Positions 1 to 11,494 of a DNA stretch of 64,000 nucleotides are shown here, one piece after another. Below the pieces are notes generated by a model. That model was not told the DNA's origin and did not search any database. It worked only from the letters and a program-made list of their open reading frames with translations. The translations under genes and the position numbers were made by a program. Source of the stretch: Hyaloperonospora brassicae (Eukaryota; Oomycota; Peronosporomycetes; Peronosporales; Peronosporaceae); assembly GCA_947650285.1 (NCBI GenBank), contig CANTFL010001244.1:310001-374000 (forward strand), read 5' to 3'. Position 1 is the first letter of the stretch. Every line of letters starts with the position of its first letter.

Positions 1-2478
1 CGACCAGGTGGGCGAAACGAACGAGCGTCTTCGCCTGTTGCTGTGATGGACGCAAAGGAAAGACGCATGACTGACACGGGGCAAATTGCCACCGTGAGCT
101 TTTTTTCAAATTGAGAGCTATGAGCTATTTCCTGGAAGTATCCCGAAAAAGGGAAGCTCACGTTATCGTCTAACGGCGTTGTTTTGAAATGAATGAAGAG
201 AATTGAATGACCTGAGGCTTCAAGTATGTGCGACCTGTCACTGGATTGATTGATTGAGATTGATGGGGTCGGCAGGAGTCAAGACGGTTAAAGGGGTTTT
301 TCGTGAAAACGTTCCTCCTCGTGCTACACGCACGTTAATTGCATGTTAGGAAAGCTTAACAACGAATATCACTTTGGAATTTGCCACACACAAACACCTT
401 GTTTCTCCTCTCTCTCTTCGCTGTCACACTCTGTGCTTCGCTGCGGTTGCTACCTACAGAGCGCTAAAGCTGTTAAGAGCGGCAAGACCCGTCTTGTTCC
501 GGCGTATGTAGACGGCAGTGACTTTTGTCACGGATCAGAATAGCATGTACGTCGACCAGTGCTTTGCGTAAGGGGAGAATAAATTGCCTTAGTTGAAAGA
601 GGGAAAATTGGTCGAGACAAGCGACTCGCGACTCGTTGCGCCGACGACCAGTGTTTTGGGTGTTGGTCTGTACTCTTCCAGATAGTTCGATCCTAGACCT
701 AGTGCACGGGCGGATAGACAGGTGAGCTTACCCTTTTGTGGTAGTGCAGCCATCCAATTTCACTTAATATCCCGACTGCATCGGGGAAAGGCTGTGAGCT
801 TTGTTGATCTGTTACCTGGTAGGATTTTTTCATGCAGTTCGTTCTCTGGCACGTGGCCATTACTCGCTGGCGCATGCACACTCGACACCATCTCTAGCAC
901 CATCGAAAGTTCAGCAAAAACGCACTGGGCTTTCTTTAGATTGCTCCGCGTCCATCGATTGTCCGACGTCGGATGTACTTGGCTTGCCAAAGGAGCACGC
1001 GTAGGTATCTCGTCAGCCAAATATAAGAGCCGTAAGCGATCATCTGCAGCCAAGATGCGGTCATTGCTTTGTACATATAGAAACGATACGCGACCAGAGT
1101 GGAAGGAGTCGCGGCCACACTTTTGTTCGGTCATGACTTGCGCTTCATTTGGTGGTAACAAAGTGTCAATGATCATCAAGATTGCTCTTCTTACTGATGA
1201 ATTCAACGCACACTGTTCAGCCGATGTTGACGTATGTCCGTCCCAGTTCAAGGTCATACATACACCATACAGAAAACAAGTCTCGAAGGAAAACTTCCTG
1301 GGAACCGGGTACGAACGACCAAATAATGTACTCGGAGAGCAGACGACTTCAAGCGATTTCGACGCAGATCCTCTTACTTGCGAATGGAGTCGTACCACGC
1401 GCCACTCGTCATCGTTTGCATCGTTCTCGAGCCTCCGTCTTGTGTTGATTGCACGAGGAGAAATAGCGTGTCTACTTCGGGAAGACTGTTGACATTTTTC
1501 ACACAGAGAGTGTACTAGAAGGTCGGGCTAGAGCTGATGTCGGTATGCGACGACGGTCTGGCATCAGACGAAAAGCTAGCGTGTCTCTTACGCGGAAGTA
1601 GAGATGATAGCCTCATTTCCAGTCTCTCTCCCTATCGATATCTCCCTCTATCAGTCTGTAGGTATCTCGTAAAACACTCCTTTCGAACTCGTTGTGTCGG
1701 CGGATCATCAGGTGTAATGTTCCTGTTCATCCATCGAGACAGCTGTGCAAGGGCAACGATAGCATGACAAGCGCAACGCTTTTGTGGACAGGTTGATTGC
1801 GGCAACGATATTCTTTGCATCCAAGTAATGTGTGTGTGTGTGTGTCTGTCTTGATGATACACGTAAGGTACTTGCACCCGCTGGATCAAGTTTACTATGC
1901 TCATTGCACACAACCCGATTCAACAGATGTGCTAATCATTGCTTCTCTTGTGGCTTAATGTTGCTCGACATAAACAAATATGCCAATACTTGATGTCGGG
2001 CGGAAGCGTGCGATCTTCGAGATGGAAAGTGTATCTGTAGTGACCGACAGGCGGTATCGAGGCAGACGAGATGCAGGCTACACACCGTCAATCCGCCTCG
2101 AGTCTGTTGTCAGGTCGTGCGTAATGACAAAAGAAGATAATCGAACGGCGCTGCGCTTAGCGGTAACACATGACAGCATGTCAAAAAATCCGCCGCTTGG
2201 CCCTCAGCAGCGATGATGCAGCGGACGACCGAAAACACAACTACTGCAACGAGAGAGCACGGCGAACGTGTCCGACAAGTGTATATCCCTCTGCTTTTCC
2301 AGCTGGCATCGAGTATGAGACTCGAGGCAACGCTTGTGAAGGACTATCAGCATGAAGAATGAAGTTCATCAAGACACGCGCACGGACAGGACTTTTCGCA
2401 TCACGAATAGGCACATGATACGGCAGTGATGGCCGAGAGACTGAATATGTGTCATGTGTGACATTGTCAGTGCTGGTG
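1..2478. other. Stretch without a recognised gene
   Basis: Open frames of about 210 to 250 codons occur on both strands between about 720 and 1490, largely opposite one another. Neither shows a domain I recognise, and no start or splice context favours one. A short (GT)n tract lies at about 1829-1846. A decayed gene or an unrecognised exon on the minus strand cannot be excluded. Confidence 0.4.
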
Positions 2479-2947
2479 TGTAACGGGGCACGCTCTTGCT
2501 CAGATAATTAAAAAAGGCCTTGTATGAACAACAATACAAAAGTGCGTACGACCGACGTCACGCACACGAGGCGTGAGGAAGAGCGACCAAGACAACACAG
2601 AACCCGAAAACTCTGTCTTGAGGGCTAAGTAGAGCTATTATTGATATATTTATTTTATTACTAAATCATCTTTCGTTTTAAACTAACTATATCAAACCAT
2701 TGTCTCCTATGTGGGTCTTCTTTCCAGCACTCATTGCGCGCATACAGCAGCGATTGGCAATAAAATTGGTTGATGTACACGGTACATCAACCAAGAAGTG
2801 GACCTCTCCACGAATATTATTCTCACAGGTAACATTCCGGCAACATCGCTTTTCTCGAGTGATGTTAATTGAAAATTGTCAAAATAAATGATATTCGAAA
2901 TCGGTACTTTCGTACCAATTTTTATGTAAAGGGCTCACCCCGTTACA
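2479..2947 (-). repeat. Left LTR of copy 1 (3' LTR)
   Basis: It starts TGTAACGGGGCA and ends in CACCCCGTTACA. At 469 bp it is longer than the other three LTRs and shares only blocks with them, such as the stretch around 2731-2765 containing CATTGCGCGC. It has a perfect hairpin with 13-base arms (TTGGTTGATGTAC at 2766-2778 and its complement at 2782-2794), in the place where the other LTRs have a GATATC-based hairpin. Confidence 0.85.
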
Positions 2948-3294
2948 TCACCCCTACCTTAAACAACTGTCACTTTAGTGAGTAATTGATTTATTGGTGA
3001 CAGAGAGACCACCGTCGTGTCGCTCTGGGGACGGAGAGCACTAATTGGTATTTCCCTTCTCATTTTGCCTTTATAGCGCATGACAAGTCGGTACATGCGA
3101 TCCGCGGGCAAGGCTGCGTGTGAAGCGGTTGCACGGATTCATGCAGCCGGAGTGCAAGACACTCAATACTAGGCAGCAAGCGATATGCGCCTGCTGCTGC
3201 TATCAAGCAGCCTGCAACACCCATAGTTGCAGGTGCACGTGGTCATCGACGTGCAGCTTCTTCACTCGCATCTTCGGCCGCGGGTGGAAGTCCC

Positions 3295-4860
3295 ATGGAC
3301 GTCGACCCCGAATTAGAGATGCTCTATTCGGGTGAGTCGTATCCCCCGTCCATCTCCAAGTCGTCCGCAAAGCCCGACCGTACGGTTGCGGAAACGGATA
3401 CTGCTTCGCCTTGAGGCAGTCTCGATTCTGAATTGCGGCACGAGATGTCCGGTTCATCCGACGATTCCGGGAATTCGTCACCGGGATCGAACTGATCGCG
3501 CTCGTACTCATACGAGGCGAGTGTGCAACATGAGGACGTACGTCCTCATGACGATGTCGATGACTCTTCGCAGATTCATCGTAGCCATACCCGCAGTAAT
3601 GCGAGGTATTGCGGCGATCGTGGTGCCAGTGATTACGTTGGCACCACGCAAGAGGAGCAGGATCGTGACGCGTGTCGATCTTCTCCTGAAAACAAGCCAT
3701 GGATGCCTTTCGTGAACGAGATGAGAGGGCGGTATCGGTATATTACTCGGAGTTGTCGAATCGCACTATTTGGCACATCAAGGATCCATGGTCCTGACTC
3801 CAGTGCGAACCATTATCCCAATGAGCATGAACTCTACATCGATGTATTCTTTAATCATCGATGGTACCACGGCAACCGAAAGAGAGAAGAGCTCTCTTTG
3901 TTTCAGGCGTGGAATTCGTTCATCGGCAACATTCAGAATGTTGGCCGCAAGGTATGGTTGGACAAACTCGATGTTGCTCGCAACAGAGTCGAGCTTAAGC
4001 CTTATACCGGTGCTCGGTACAAATTGCACCGATTGTATCAAGAGGTAGGTTTAACTTGCCTCTCGTGGATCGATAATTGTCTGAGTTGTGTTGACAACTC
4101 AAATCGTGCCCCTAGGGAGGCGTACCTCCCTACTTAACCCTACTGGAGGGCGCGCATCTCGCCCAAGATGCGTCTAGGGATTAAGAAGCTACGATCCTTT
4201 TACAAAGGGGGGCGTTCGTACGACGATGGCCCTCCATCGTCGGGTGTGTCTGGTCGTAGTTCTCGACAAGACCGGGCACATCCAACATCAGCTAGGAGAG
4301 GGGCTTACAGCTGTTTCAAGAGGAGATATACCCTCGCCACTGAACGAGGTAACTCGTCCTTGATCTTGAATCGTCACGGTGGTTTAAGATACCCTTCACC
4401 AAGAAGCGTTGACCACCGTAGGAGTCAATCAAAGGATGTGGAAAAGGAGGGATAACCTCCTCCTAGTCGTTCTGCTAACCATTTCGACCTGAACGAGATG
4501 GATCGCGCAATTGTTGAATTGCGCGAGGACTTAGATCACGAGAGGGACAGGCGTTACGCTCTGACCGACACTGTGCAACAGCACCGCAAAGATCGCGAAG
4601 CCGAGCGTACGAAGGACCGTGCCGAGTACGCGGTCGCGCAAATGCAGGCCGAGCGCGATGCCTGCTCTCTCGTTGAGGAGCTGAATACGGTACACATGAA
4701 GATCTCTCGGCTGAACGGAGAGATCTACTCATTAAGCATCCATACTGATCGTCTGGATCGCGAACACAAGAGAATGGTGAAGATTCTTGAACGTGGGGAA
4801 ATCTTCATCGTCGGAAGAGGGCTCGTACTGACAGTACGGGCAGAGACGTCCCGCGTATGA
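3295..4860 (+). pseudogene. Plus-strand accessory gene of chromovirus, copy 1
   Basis: One reading frame carries a recognisable protein from 3295 to 4860, interrupted by a few stops (for example near 4135 and 4453). The N-terminus is acidic and serine-rich with a YSGES motif. The middle has the motif DVFFNHRWY followed by basic residues, and the C-terminus (4498 onward) is a charged coiled-coil-like segment beginning MDRAIVELREDL. The same protein plan is present in copy 2 at 51437-53040. It runs opposite to gag-pol, starting beside the 3' LTR and ending antisense to the integrase C-terminal region. I do not recognise the family. Sequence before 3295 is frame-shifted and the true start is uncertain. 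Substitutions against copy 2 favour third codon positions in this frame, which argues it was once translated. Confidence 0.65.
4316..4411 (-). pseudogene. Chromodomain remnant, copy 1
   Basis: Read on the minus strand, this stretch gives QRFLVKGILNHRDD followed by SYLVQWRGY, the start of a chromodomain as in copy 2. A TGA at 4318-4316 replaces the tryptophan codon expected in the PSWNSCEP part, so the domain is cut. The chromodomain of chromoviruses steers integration towards particular chromatin. It lies wholly antisense to the plus-strand accessory gene. Confidence 0.7.
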
Positions 4861-6281
4861 CGTAGGATTCGTACGCATCCTACGTGGCAGTTTGATCGTG
4901 TATGCGTTGCCTTGTCGGCGCAGCACACGATAGGAGCATATGTACTTGGGCATTATATTACTGCTGCCCACATTGGTCACTACGTGACTAGGTAAATTTA
5001 ACGTAGATAGTAGGACTAAGTCACCTTTTGCAAATGAATTTATACTTGCTCTTCCATTTTTATCAGCGTTCCGTTTCGGACGGTCAACCGCGTAAGCTAT
5101 GGAACCCGATAGATAACGGACCACTGGTTTATGATCCAGCGGAAATCCTTCTGCTGAATTAGCATTGTTTTGTTCAGTTGGCCTTGTGCGAACTGCAGAA
5201 AAAGCACTTTCATATTTCTGTTCATCAGCGAGGGTATCGTCATCCTCATCATCATCTGTATCAATAGTAGCGTCATCGCTATTATTGAGGTGATCTACTT
5301 CTTCGATGTCATTTTGATCGACATCTGCATCATAAGTGACGACGTTAGCGTCGGCACGTGATAAGCAAGAGCCAGAACGGTTTTGTTCGAGCGAGCCCCC
5401 CCCTTATCCAAGAGTCACACTCTTAAAAGGGTGGTCAGACGTGGATGGCGTAAGTTATTCACGTAAAACGGTGTGTGTTGTGTATAAGCATGCACCGGAT
5501 CATTGATGGCAAATTCCACCATCTGTAGGAATTCGCATAAACTCGAGAACGAGTGGATGTATCCGCGAAGTATCTCTTCGAGGACACGATGGGCACGTTC
5601 CGTCCGACAATCTGTTTAGGGATGGTCAGAGGTGGACATCTTCAGCCGTGTTTCGAGTGAACGGAACACGGATTGCTAAAAGTCTGTCGTAAACCGAGGG
5701 CACGGTCTGACACGAGTTCACGGGGTAACACGTGAAGTCGAAATATTGTGTCGATAAAGACACGAGCACAGCCTTGTGCCATGATCGACTCGATGACAGC
5801 ATCAAGATGCACCATCTTGCTGAACTGGTCAAAGAACACAAGAATACTATTATTCGTGTGAGCGTTTTCGGGAAAACCGAAGACGAAGTCCATTGAAACG
5901 GACTGCCAGCACTCTGCAGGGACAGGCAGAGGCTGTAAGGGTGTACGTGATGAAGGACTGGGCTTCACCTGTAAACTACTTCGCAAGCACGAATGTAATT
6001 GTGGACAACTGACACTGGTGGGGCCAGTAAAAGTCACGACTTACCGTAAGGTAAGTCATTTCTCTCCCACGATGACCACCTGTTGGGGTATCGTGACACT
6101 CATACAAGATGCGCAAGCGCAAATCATTATGAGTGGGGACGAAGAAACGAGGCGTGTCGCCGGCAACGGCTATATAATAGAGCAGCCCATTTCGTGTTGT
6201 GGACCTATCCCAAGAGGATCGGTACAGAGCCGGTAAATCTTTCAATGATTTACTAGATGGATCCACCAGATGATCCATCAA
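4732..6281 (-). pseudogene. Integrase, copy 1 (broken)
   Basis: From the right, 6281-5976 carries the zinc-binding end with the motif ECHDTPTGGHRGRE, then DFYWP. 6037-5642 carries the catalytic core start (SMDFVFGFPENAHTNN and FFDQFSKMVHLDAV). 5124-4732 carries the C-terminal part with KYICSYRVLRRQGNAY, PRRMRTNPTSYAGRL and PYCQYEPSSDDED. Between 5642 and 5124 the frame is lost. The enzyme would insert the cDNA into the genome. Frameshifts between segments make it inactive. Confidence 0.8.
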
Positions 6282-6305
6282 GCACAGAAGATCCTCATCT
6301 TCTGC

Positions 6306-7557
6306 TTATGCCTTTCGTATGTCGTCAAGTAAGCTTGGCGACGGCGCACTGGCTCTCAGTGTTGCATCAGTGGGCTTATCCTCACTGTTGGATTGTGCGA
6401 CCGTCTCGAAATTGGGCCGGCGCGAAAGCGCATCAGCGACGATGTTTAGTCGTCCTGGTTTATACTCTACGTAGAAGTTGTACTCCGCGAAGAAAGACAG
6501 CCACCTCGCCATTCGTTGCGAGTAGTGGGGCCTGTTTACGGCCGTGCGTAGTGACGCACGGTCCGTAAAAACGATAAACGGTCTATCTCCACGAGATAGA
6601 CGCGAAACTTAGCCAGTGCGTACTTCATGGCAAGGAGTTCCTTGTCATGCACTGGGTAATTGCGTTTAGCTGGTTGCAGCTGACGCGACTGATAACAGAT
6701 GACGCGCTCTGCGCCATCTGCGTCAAATTGCATCAACGCACAGCCGATCGCAAAACTGCTGGCGTCACAGACCACATGAAATGGTCTGTCCTGATCTGCA
6801 ATCGCCAATATCGGCGACTGCATATAGCTTTGCTTTATAACTTCGAAGGAACGCTGACACTCAGCGTTCCATGACCACTTGACATTTTCTTGAGTAAGCA
6901 AGAAAGATGAACAGTCATCTCGGCGTAGTTGCGAGAGTACTTGAGCAAGTACGCCGCTAGCCCAAGGAACTTCCTTAGCCCCTTGACATCGACTGGCACT
7001 GGCCAGTCGGTGATCGCCTTGATCTTTTCGGGATCAGGGCGTACGCCGTGTTTATCCACGATGCACCCAAGAAGTGGTATTTCGCTAGCCGCGAATATAC
7101 ACTTCTTGAGGTTTGCGTACAACTTATGCTTGCGCATAAGTTGAAGGACTTGACGAACGTGAGTTCTGTGAACTTGAACGTCTGTCTTAATGTCCATAGC
7201 CCGTCTATGGACGAACACATCGTCGAAGTAACTCGGTGCAAAGTCTCGCACCGGTCTCAACAGATTCGTAACACATCTGTTGAAAGTAGCAGGGGCATTA
7301 CTCAGCCCCTGTGGCATCACTAGCCACTCCCACAGCATACCGCTGGGGGTGCTCACTGCCGTGTACGGGATGTCCCGTTCACGCATGAGGATCTGATAGA
7401 ACCCATCCATCAGATCCATGAAAAAAAGATGGTACTCTTTGACATACCATCGATGATTACGTCCTTCCTCGGTATCGGCGTCGGAGCCGGTACCGTTGCA
7501 GCGTTCCAACTTGTTGAACGCGTGCACTATCCGCCATCCTCCTGTGGCCTTTCGCAC
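6306..7557 (-). pseudogene. Reverse transcriptase and RNase H, copy 1 (broken)
   Basis: The reverse transcriptase lies at 7557-6835. It shows KATGGWRIVHAFNKL, then LMDGFYQILMRERD, PQGLSNAPATFNR and the catalytic APSYFDDVFVH (a YxDD box with phenylalanine at x). The connection KAITDWPVPVDVKGLRKFLG is also present. RNase H follows at 6901-6306 with FHVVCDASSFAIGCAL, the NYPVHDKELLAMKYA glutamate segment and EYKPGRLNIVADALSR. The RNase H frame changes near 6540. 7558-8576 holds the poorly conserved protease-to-RT linker in fragments, including SWESLQANPLYKDLIEFKD. Confidence 0.88.
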
Positions 7558-8576
7558 ACAGAAGGTCGGAGAGCTGTGAGAAGAAGTTTATTCCCTCAAT
7601 GAACCACGGACAAGCGACCGGTAAAGAGCTTATCGATCGCTAGTACTTGTTCACGAGGCAGTGGTCACTGCTTCATGACACAGTACTTCAAGCCCGGTTT
7701 GAGATCGATCTCGTGCCGAGTGCCTTTGTCATTAGGCAACTCGCAAGGCACGAATTCAAGGAACATATCCTTGAATTCGATCAAATCCTTATACAAAGGA
7801 TTTGCCTGAAGCGACTCCCAGGATTGAGACGTGTATCGTTCAGTCCGAGTCTTCTCATCGAGGACACTTTCGTCCATCGATGAGCTGCTGAGAACCCGTT
7901 CGTTCTCAGCAAATACTGTGGCCGACCGAATATCGGCCACATACTCATCCTCTGTGACGAGTATGCAGATCTGCTTGTTTCGACACTACGCAGATCACGC
8001 AAGAACCGTTTCGGTTTTATCGTTGGAATTAAGTTATCTCCGAAGTTAACTTTGGAGGCACAATCAGATCAAGCGTATAAGCGCCTACGCTTGATCCGTC
8101 ATTAACCAAGACGTTCAACGTCTCGGTTCCTTCCTGGGAACTTCGTTTCACAGGTTGATGAGGGCCTAATCCCTAAGTAATTAACTCTTGGGGAAGTCCT
8201 TCCTCAAGTACGTGGGGACTTATTCCCTCTACGTCTTCTGACTGTGGCTGTGCAACCACAGTCAGGTACCGATCATCTACGGTCGATTCTCCAGTCGACC
8301 TAGAATATCCGTGTTGCCGCTTGTGGGAAACCGGTTTACTCTTGCTAGGATGTCGCCCGCTAGACATACGTCCATGCCCCGGTCCACTCGACTTATTCGA
8401 GTGGTGGACCTTCAGCGCTGCCTTTACATCTGTACAGTCGCCGGGACCTTGATCGAAAGTGTAGCGATCAGCTACACTGAGGTCTTGTTTAGTCGTGCAA
8501 ACGACCGTACCACGAGTGAGGCCATCGCACTCACTCGTAGTACACCCACATGAATTTGAGCAATTAGAGATACTCT

Positions 8577-9014
8577 TCAGATCGTCATCTGATGAAAAGT
8601 GGCAGGCATCGATACTGATCGATGCTGGCGGCTCACCATTGGCTCGTATCTCCTGAGCGAAGGTAGTCCCAGGATGACATCAAACTTGTCATCTATATCG
8701 AGCACGATGCAGTCATCATCGTACTGTTCATATTTTAACGTGTAGTGGATTCCAAATACACGTTTCTCCACAGTGATCGATACGCCTGTCGCAAGGCGCA
8801 CCGTCATTCTCGTTGGAGAAATCTCCCGGTCCACGAAGTTGATACTCCCAGCATCTAGTGACTGGCGACGAACAAAGTTGCTCAACACCCCACAGTTTAC
8901 TAGGGCGCGAAGTGATAAGGCCTTTGTCACTTCCAATGTCAAGGCGATGAGGTAAACTTCATCACCAGGCGCACAGACACACAGTGAATGTGTGTCGGGA
9001 GCAACCTTCGTCAA
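8577..9014 (-). pseudogene. Retrotransposon aspartic protease, copy 1 (catalytic Asp lost)
   Basis: The frame reads SLRALVNCGVLSNFVRRQSL and later DDKFDVILGLPSLRRYEP, the fold landmarks of the retropepsin-like domain that matures gag-pol. Copy 2 has LLDCGASNNFVRRQSL at the same place. In copy 1 the catalytic aspartate is asparagine and the GAS turn is GVL, so cleavage activity would be lost even though the frame is open for 145 codons. Confidence 0.8.
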
Positions 9015-9149
9015 GAGATTTGAAAAATCTCTCGATGTTGCTGGATCAGTAGGGTCCTCCGCCCCTACTGACCACGACCAAATGTTGACGGTCCACTTCT
9101 CTGTTGCGGCTTTGCAACAGCATTAGACCCTCGTCCTCCATTTCTTTTA

Positions 9150-10182
9150 ACTAAGGACGGTCAATGCGCTCAGAACCAAGGGATTATGAGCGAGGAATAC
9201 TGCATTCGTGTGCATGGTGTCCCAGTTTGTGACAGCGATGGCATCTCACCATTCGCTTGTCATTCACAGGCCGAGGTTTGTCTCCCTTAACATTACAGGT
9301 GTCCATTGGTTCTGGGCCTCCGACCGCTGATCCTCTTTGTGGACGAAAGGGGTCAGCGTAGTGTGAGCCTGTCTCAATCTAAAGTCTTCCTGCTTTGCAG
9401 CGTAAATCGCTTCGGAGAGCGTCTTTAGCTCCCCGCGAAACATGTGGTCCCTGACAGGACCATCTGCAAGACCTTGAATGAATATTGTGATCAACACAAA
9501 TTCACTCACAAGGTTCACTACTATGTAACTTGCAAGGTAGCGCACATGCTGAGCGTAAGCGTGAACCTTACGCGAACCCTGTTTGATTCCGAGGAGTTCA
9601 GATAGTGTCCTGAACTCTGCCCTGGGAGGCTCAAACGTCTCGCTGAGCAGGATCTTGAAGACGTCTAACGACTTGAACACGTTCTGGTCGTGTAACTTGA
9701 GATTCAGGGCCCAATTCCTGGCGTCCCCTGCCAAGTAGGACTGAGCGAATGCTAGTCGCATTCGCTCGCTGTCGATGCGACGGGCCTCGATGGCACCGTC
9801 GACCTCGACGAACCATCTTAACAGGAAGTCTTCCTCGACTCCCCGATGCTTCGATATCTCTAACTTTAGACTCCCGTCGACGCTCACGCGTCGGCTCTGC
9901 GGACTGAGACTGATGCTGTCTCAGTTCTTCCGTCCGCTGGTGATTTTGTTGTTGTAACAAGGTCACCTGCGCTCGCGACACGTCAAGTTCTCGCTGCAAG
10001 AACGTGCTAATGACGGAATACTGCTGGTCTTTATCCCTTGTGGATAGCATGGCCCAGATAGCTTCCTCGCCAACGGCCGAGCTCATTCGTTCGATCGCAC
10101 TCCATTCGATGTCGCTCAAATGGGAGTAGCTTTCACGAGTTCCGTGGAATCTGTCGCCTTCGCCTTCGTCCAACATGTTCAT
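9150..10182 (-). pseudogene. Gag, copy 1 (frameshifted)
   Basis: The N-terminus (10182 downward) begins MNMLDEGEGDRFHG and has a glutamine-rich helical stretch. The frame shifts near 9890. The capsid-like part (9887-9264) has FAQSYLAGDARNWALNL and KVHAYAQHVRYLA, typical of gypsy gag. A CCHC knuckle, CHRCHKLGHHAHEC, is encoded near 9220-9180 but in another frame. Gag would package the RNA into virus-like particles. At least two frame breaks make this copy defective. Confidence 0.8.
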
Positions 10183-10222
10183 GTTGGGCGGTGCGAGTGT
10201 GGTCCTTGGACGGACTACAAAG

Positions 10223-10230
10223 TGCTACCA
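10223..10230 (-). promoter_or_regulatory. Primer binding site, copy 1
   Basis: Two bases inside the right LTR, the minus strand reads TGGTAGCA. This is complementary to a tRNA 3' end of TGCTACCA, which fits initiator methionine tRNA, the usual primer of many LTR elements. The same octamer at the same offset is in copy 2. The tRNA assignment is inference. Confidence 0.55.
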
Positions 10231-10232
10231 GG

Positions 10233-10667
10233 CGTAACGGGGCACCGACGACTACGTACTGGCCAACGAGTACGGAGTTTACTATCACTGACAACGGTGA
10301 CAGTCAGTGCCCAGCTAGGTGTAGAACTACATAGAGGAAGGAAAGGAGACTAAGTAGTCAGACTAGTCTCTGGTAAAGGTAAAACTGTATTATTATAATT
10401 AAGTCCTATAACTCCTTGAATCTCTGTTGTCCTGACTTAATTATACTAATATAACTAAATGTATGATGACGTCTACTTACCACCCATTGCGCGCGTCTAG
10501 CAGCGATTGGTGGGTTGATATCATTACGATATCAACCAATGAGTAGACCATTCGGTCATCTCAACAATATCACCATGCTCTGTGATATTGTTGAAAACTA
10601 TTCAGCGCGATATCTAACGTGATATCATCCTTAGTGACAATATCATGTAACGGGCTACCCCATTACA
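10233..10667 (-). repeat. Right LTR of copy 1 (5' LTR)
   Basis: It is 435 bp and begins CGTAACGGGGCA (first base changed) and ends CCCCATTACA. It resembles the LTRs of copy 2 more than its own partner at 2479-2947. It contains hairpins with perfect arms: GGTTGATATC at 10513-10522 paired with 10528-10537, and TCAACAATATCAC at 10561-10573 paired with 10582-10594. Confidence 0.85.
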
Positions 10668-11451
10668 TCGGGAGCGCAATTATGCTGGACCTATATCGTT
10701 TCCCAATGGTCGAGATCACTCATCACCGAAGGTCAGCTCCATCGGTCCAAGCAAGCGGCTTTGTCCAGACAGGCCGTCGAACTCCTTACATGAGGACGAG
10801 CGGACACTACGCGTCGTTTGCCCGGCAACGCTGATAGCGTCGGCCGCATATGGAAACAGATCTGGTGGATTGCGTGTTCGGTCTGCGTCATTACGCTTTG
10901 CAGTCAGAGGAATCGAAGTGTCCACAATCAGGACAGCATGACGCCGAAACAGGGTGTCGCCGAAGTGCGGTCCATCCTTGTACAACAATTGCGCGCTGTA
11001 GCGATTAGGACACAACGGCATGGCGGAAATCGAGCTGCTGGCTCCTTCTTTCAACCGGCAGCGACATTGTTCCTGGACACCGTCGCACATCGGACGTGGC
11101 ACTTGGAGACCCTCTCTTGCCGCCCCGGTCACCCTACTGGGGTCCTAGAGAGGTTGAGGTTATTGCAGCAATCTCGTACGCCTTAAGGGATAATCGACAG
11201 ACTGTTTCTCTCTCTCTCACACACACACACAGTATAAGTCCCAAATGCCCGTCACGAGCACATGTCGCACGAATTGTCGTCCGTCGTCGGGTCGTGTGGT
11301 GGTGGACCATGTGGTCCACACCCACCACACGTCCACAGTGTGACGCACCTACCGCGACGCTCGCCACCAGCCACTCCGTTTGTAGCCATTCACCCGCGTT
11401 GTCCGTCATCCGACCACCGAACAAGTCGTGTAGCATCTCACCGTCCACCGG

Positions 11452-11489
<38 letters not shown>
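10668..11489. other. Intergenic, simple repeats ahead of SSF1
   Basis: No gene is recognised. It holds TC and AC runs at about 11208-11230 and a long (TC)n tract at about 11453-11488 that ends exactly at the SSF1 start codon, probably part of its promoter or 5' leader. Confidence 0.5.

Positions 11490-11494
<5 letters not shown>

Larger units (their letters stand above)
2479..10667 (-). mobile_element. Ty3/gypsy chromovirus, copy 1 (decayed)
   Basis: The element is bounded by LTRs that begin with, or closely match, TGTAACGGGGCA and end in the inverted form. In minus-strand order it carries gag with a CCHC zinc knuckle, aspartic protease, reverse transcriptase, RNase H, integrase and a chromodomain remnant, which is the Ty3/gypsy order. 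A PBS-like site follows the right LTR and a purine-rich tract (about 2948-2962, minus strand) precedes the left LTR, so transcription of gag-pol runs right to left. Every coding domain has stops or frame changes, so this copy is non-autonomous. A second gene runs on the plus strand between the left LTR and the integrase end. The two LTRs differ in length (469 and 435 bp) and strongly in sequence, and no target-site duplication is visible (TGGTG on the left, TCGGG on the right). Confidence 0.92.

Noticed and set aside
722..1492. 256- and 212-codon opposing frames in the left end
   Set aside because: Neither strand shows a domain, start context or splice support. Left as unannotated.
2474..10672. 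Five-base target-site duplication of copy 1
   Set aside because: The flanks read TGGTG and TCGGG, which do not match in either register.
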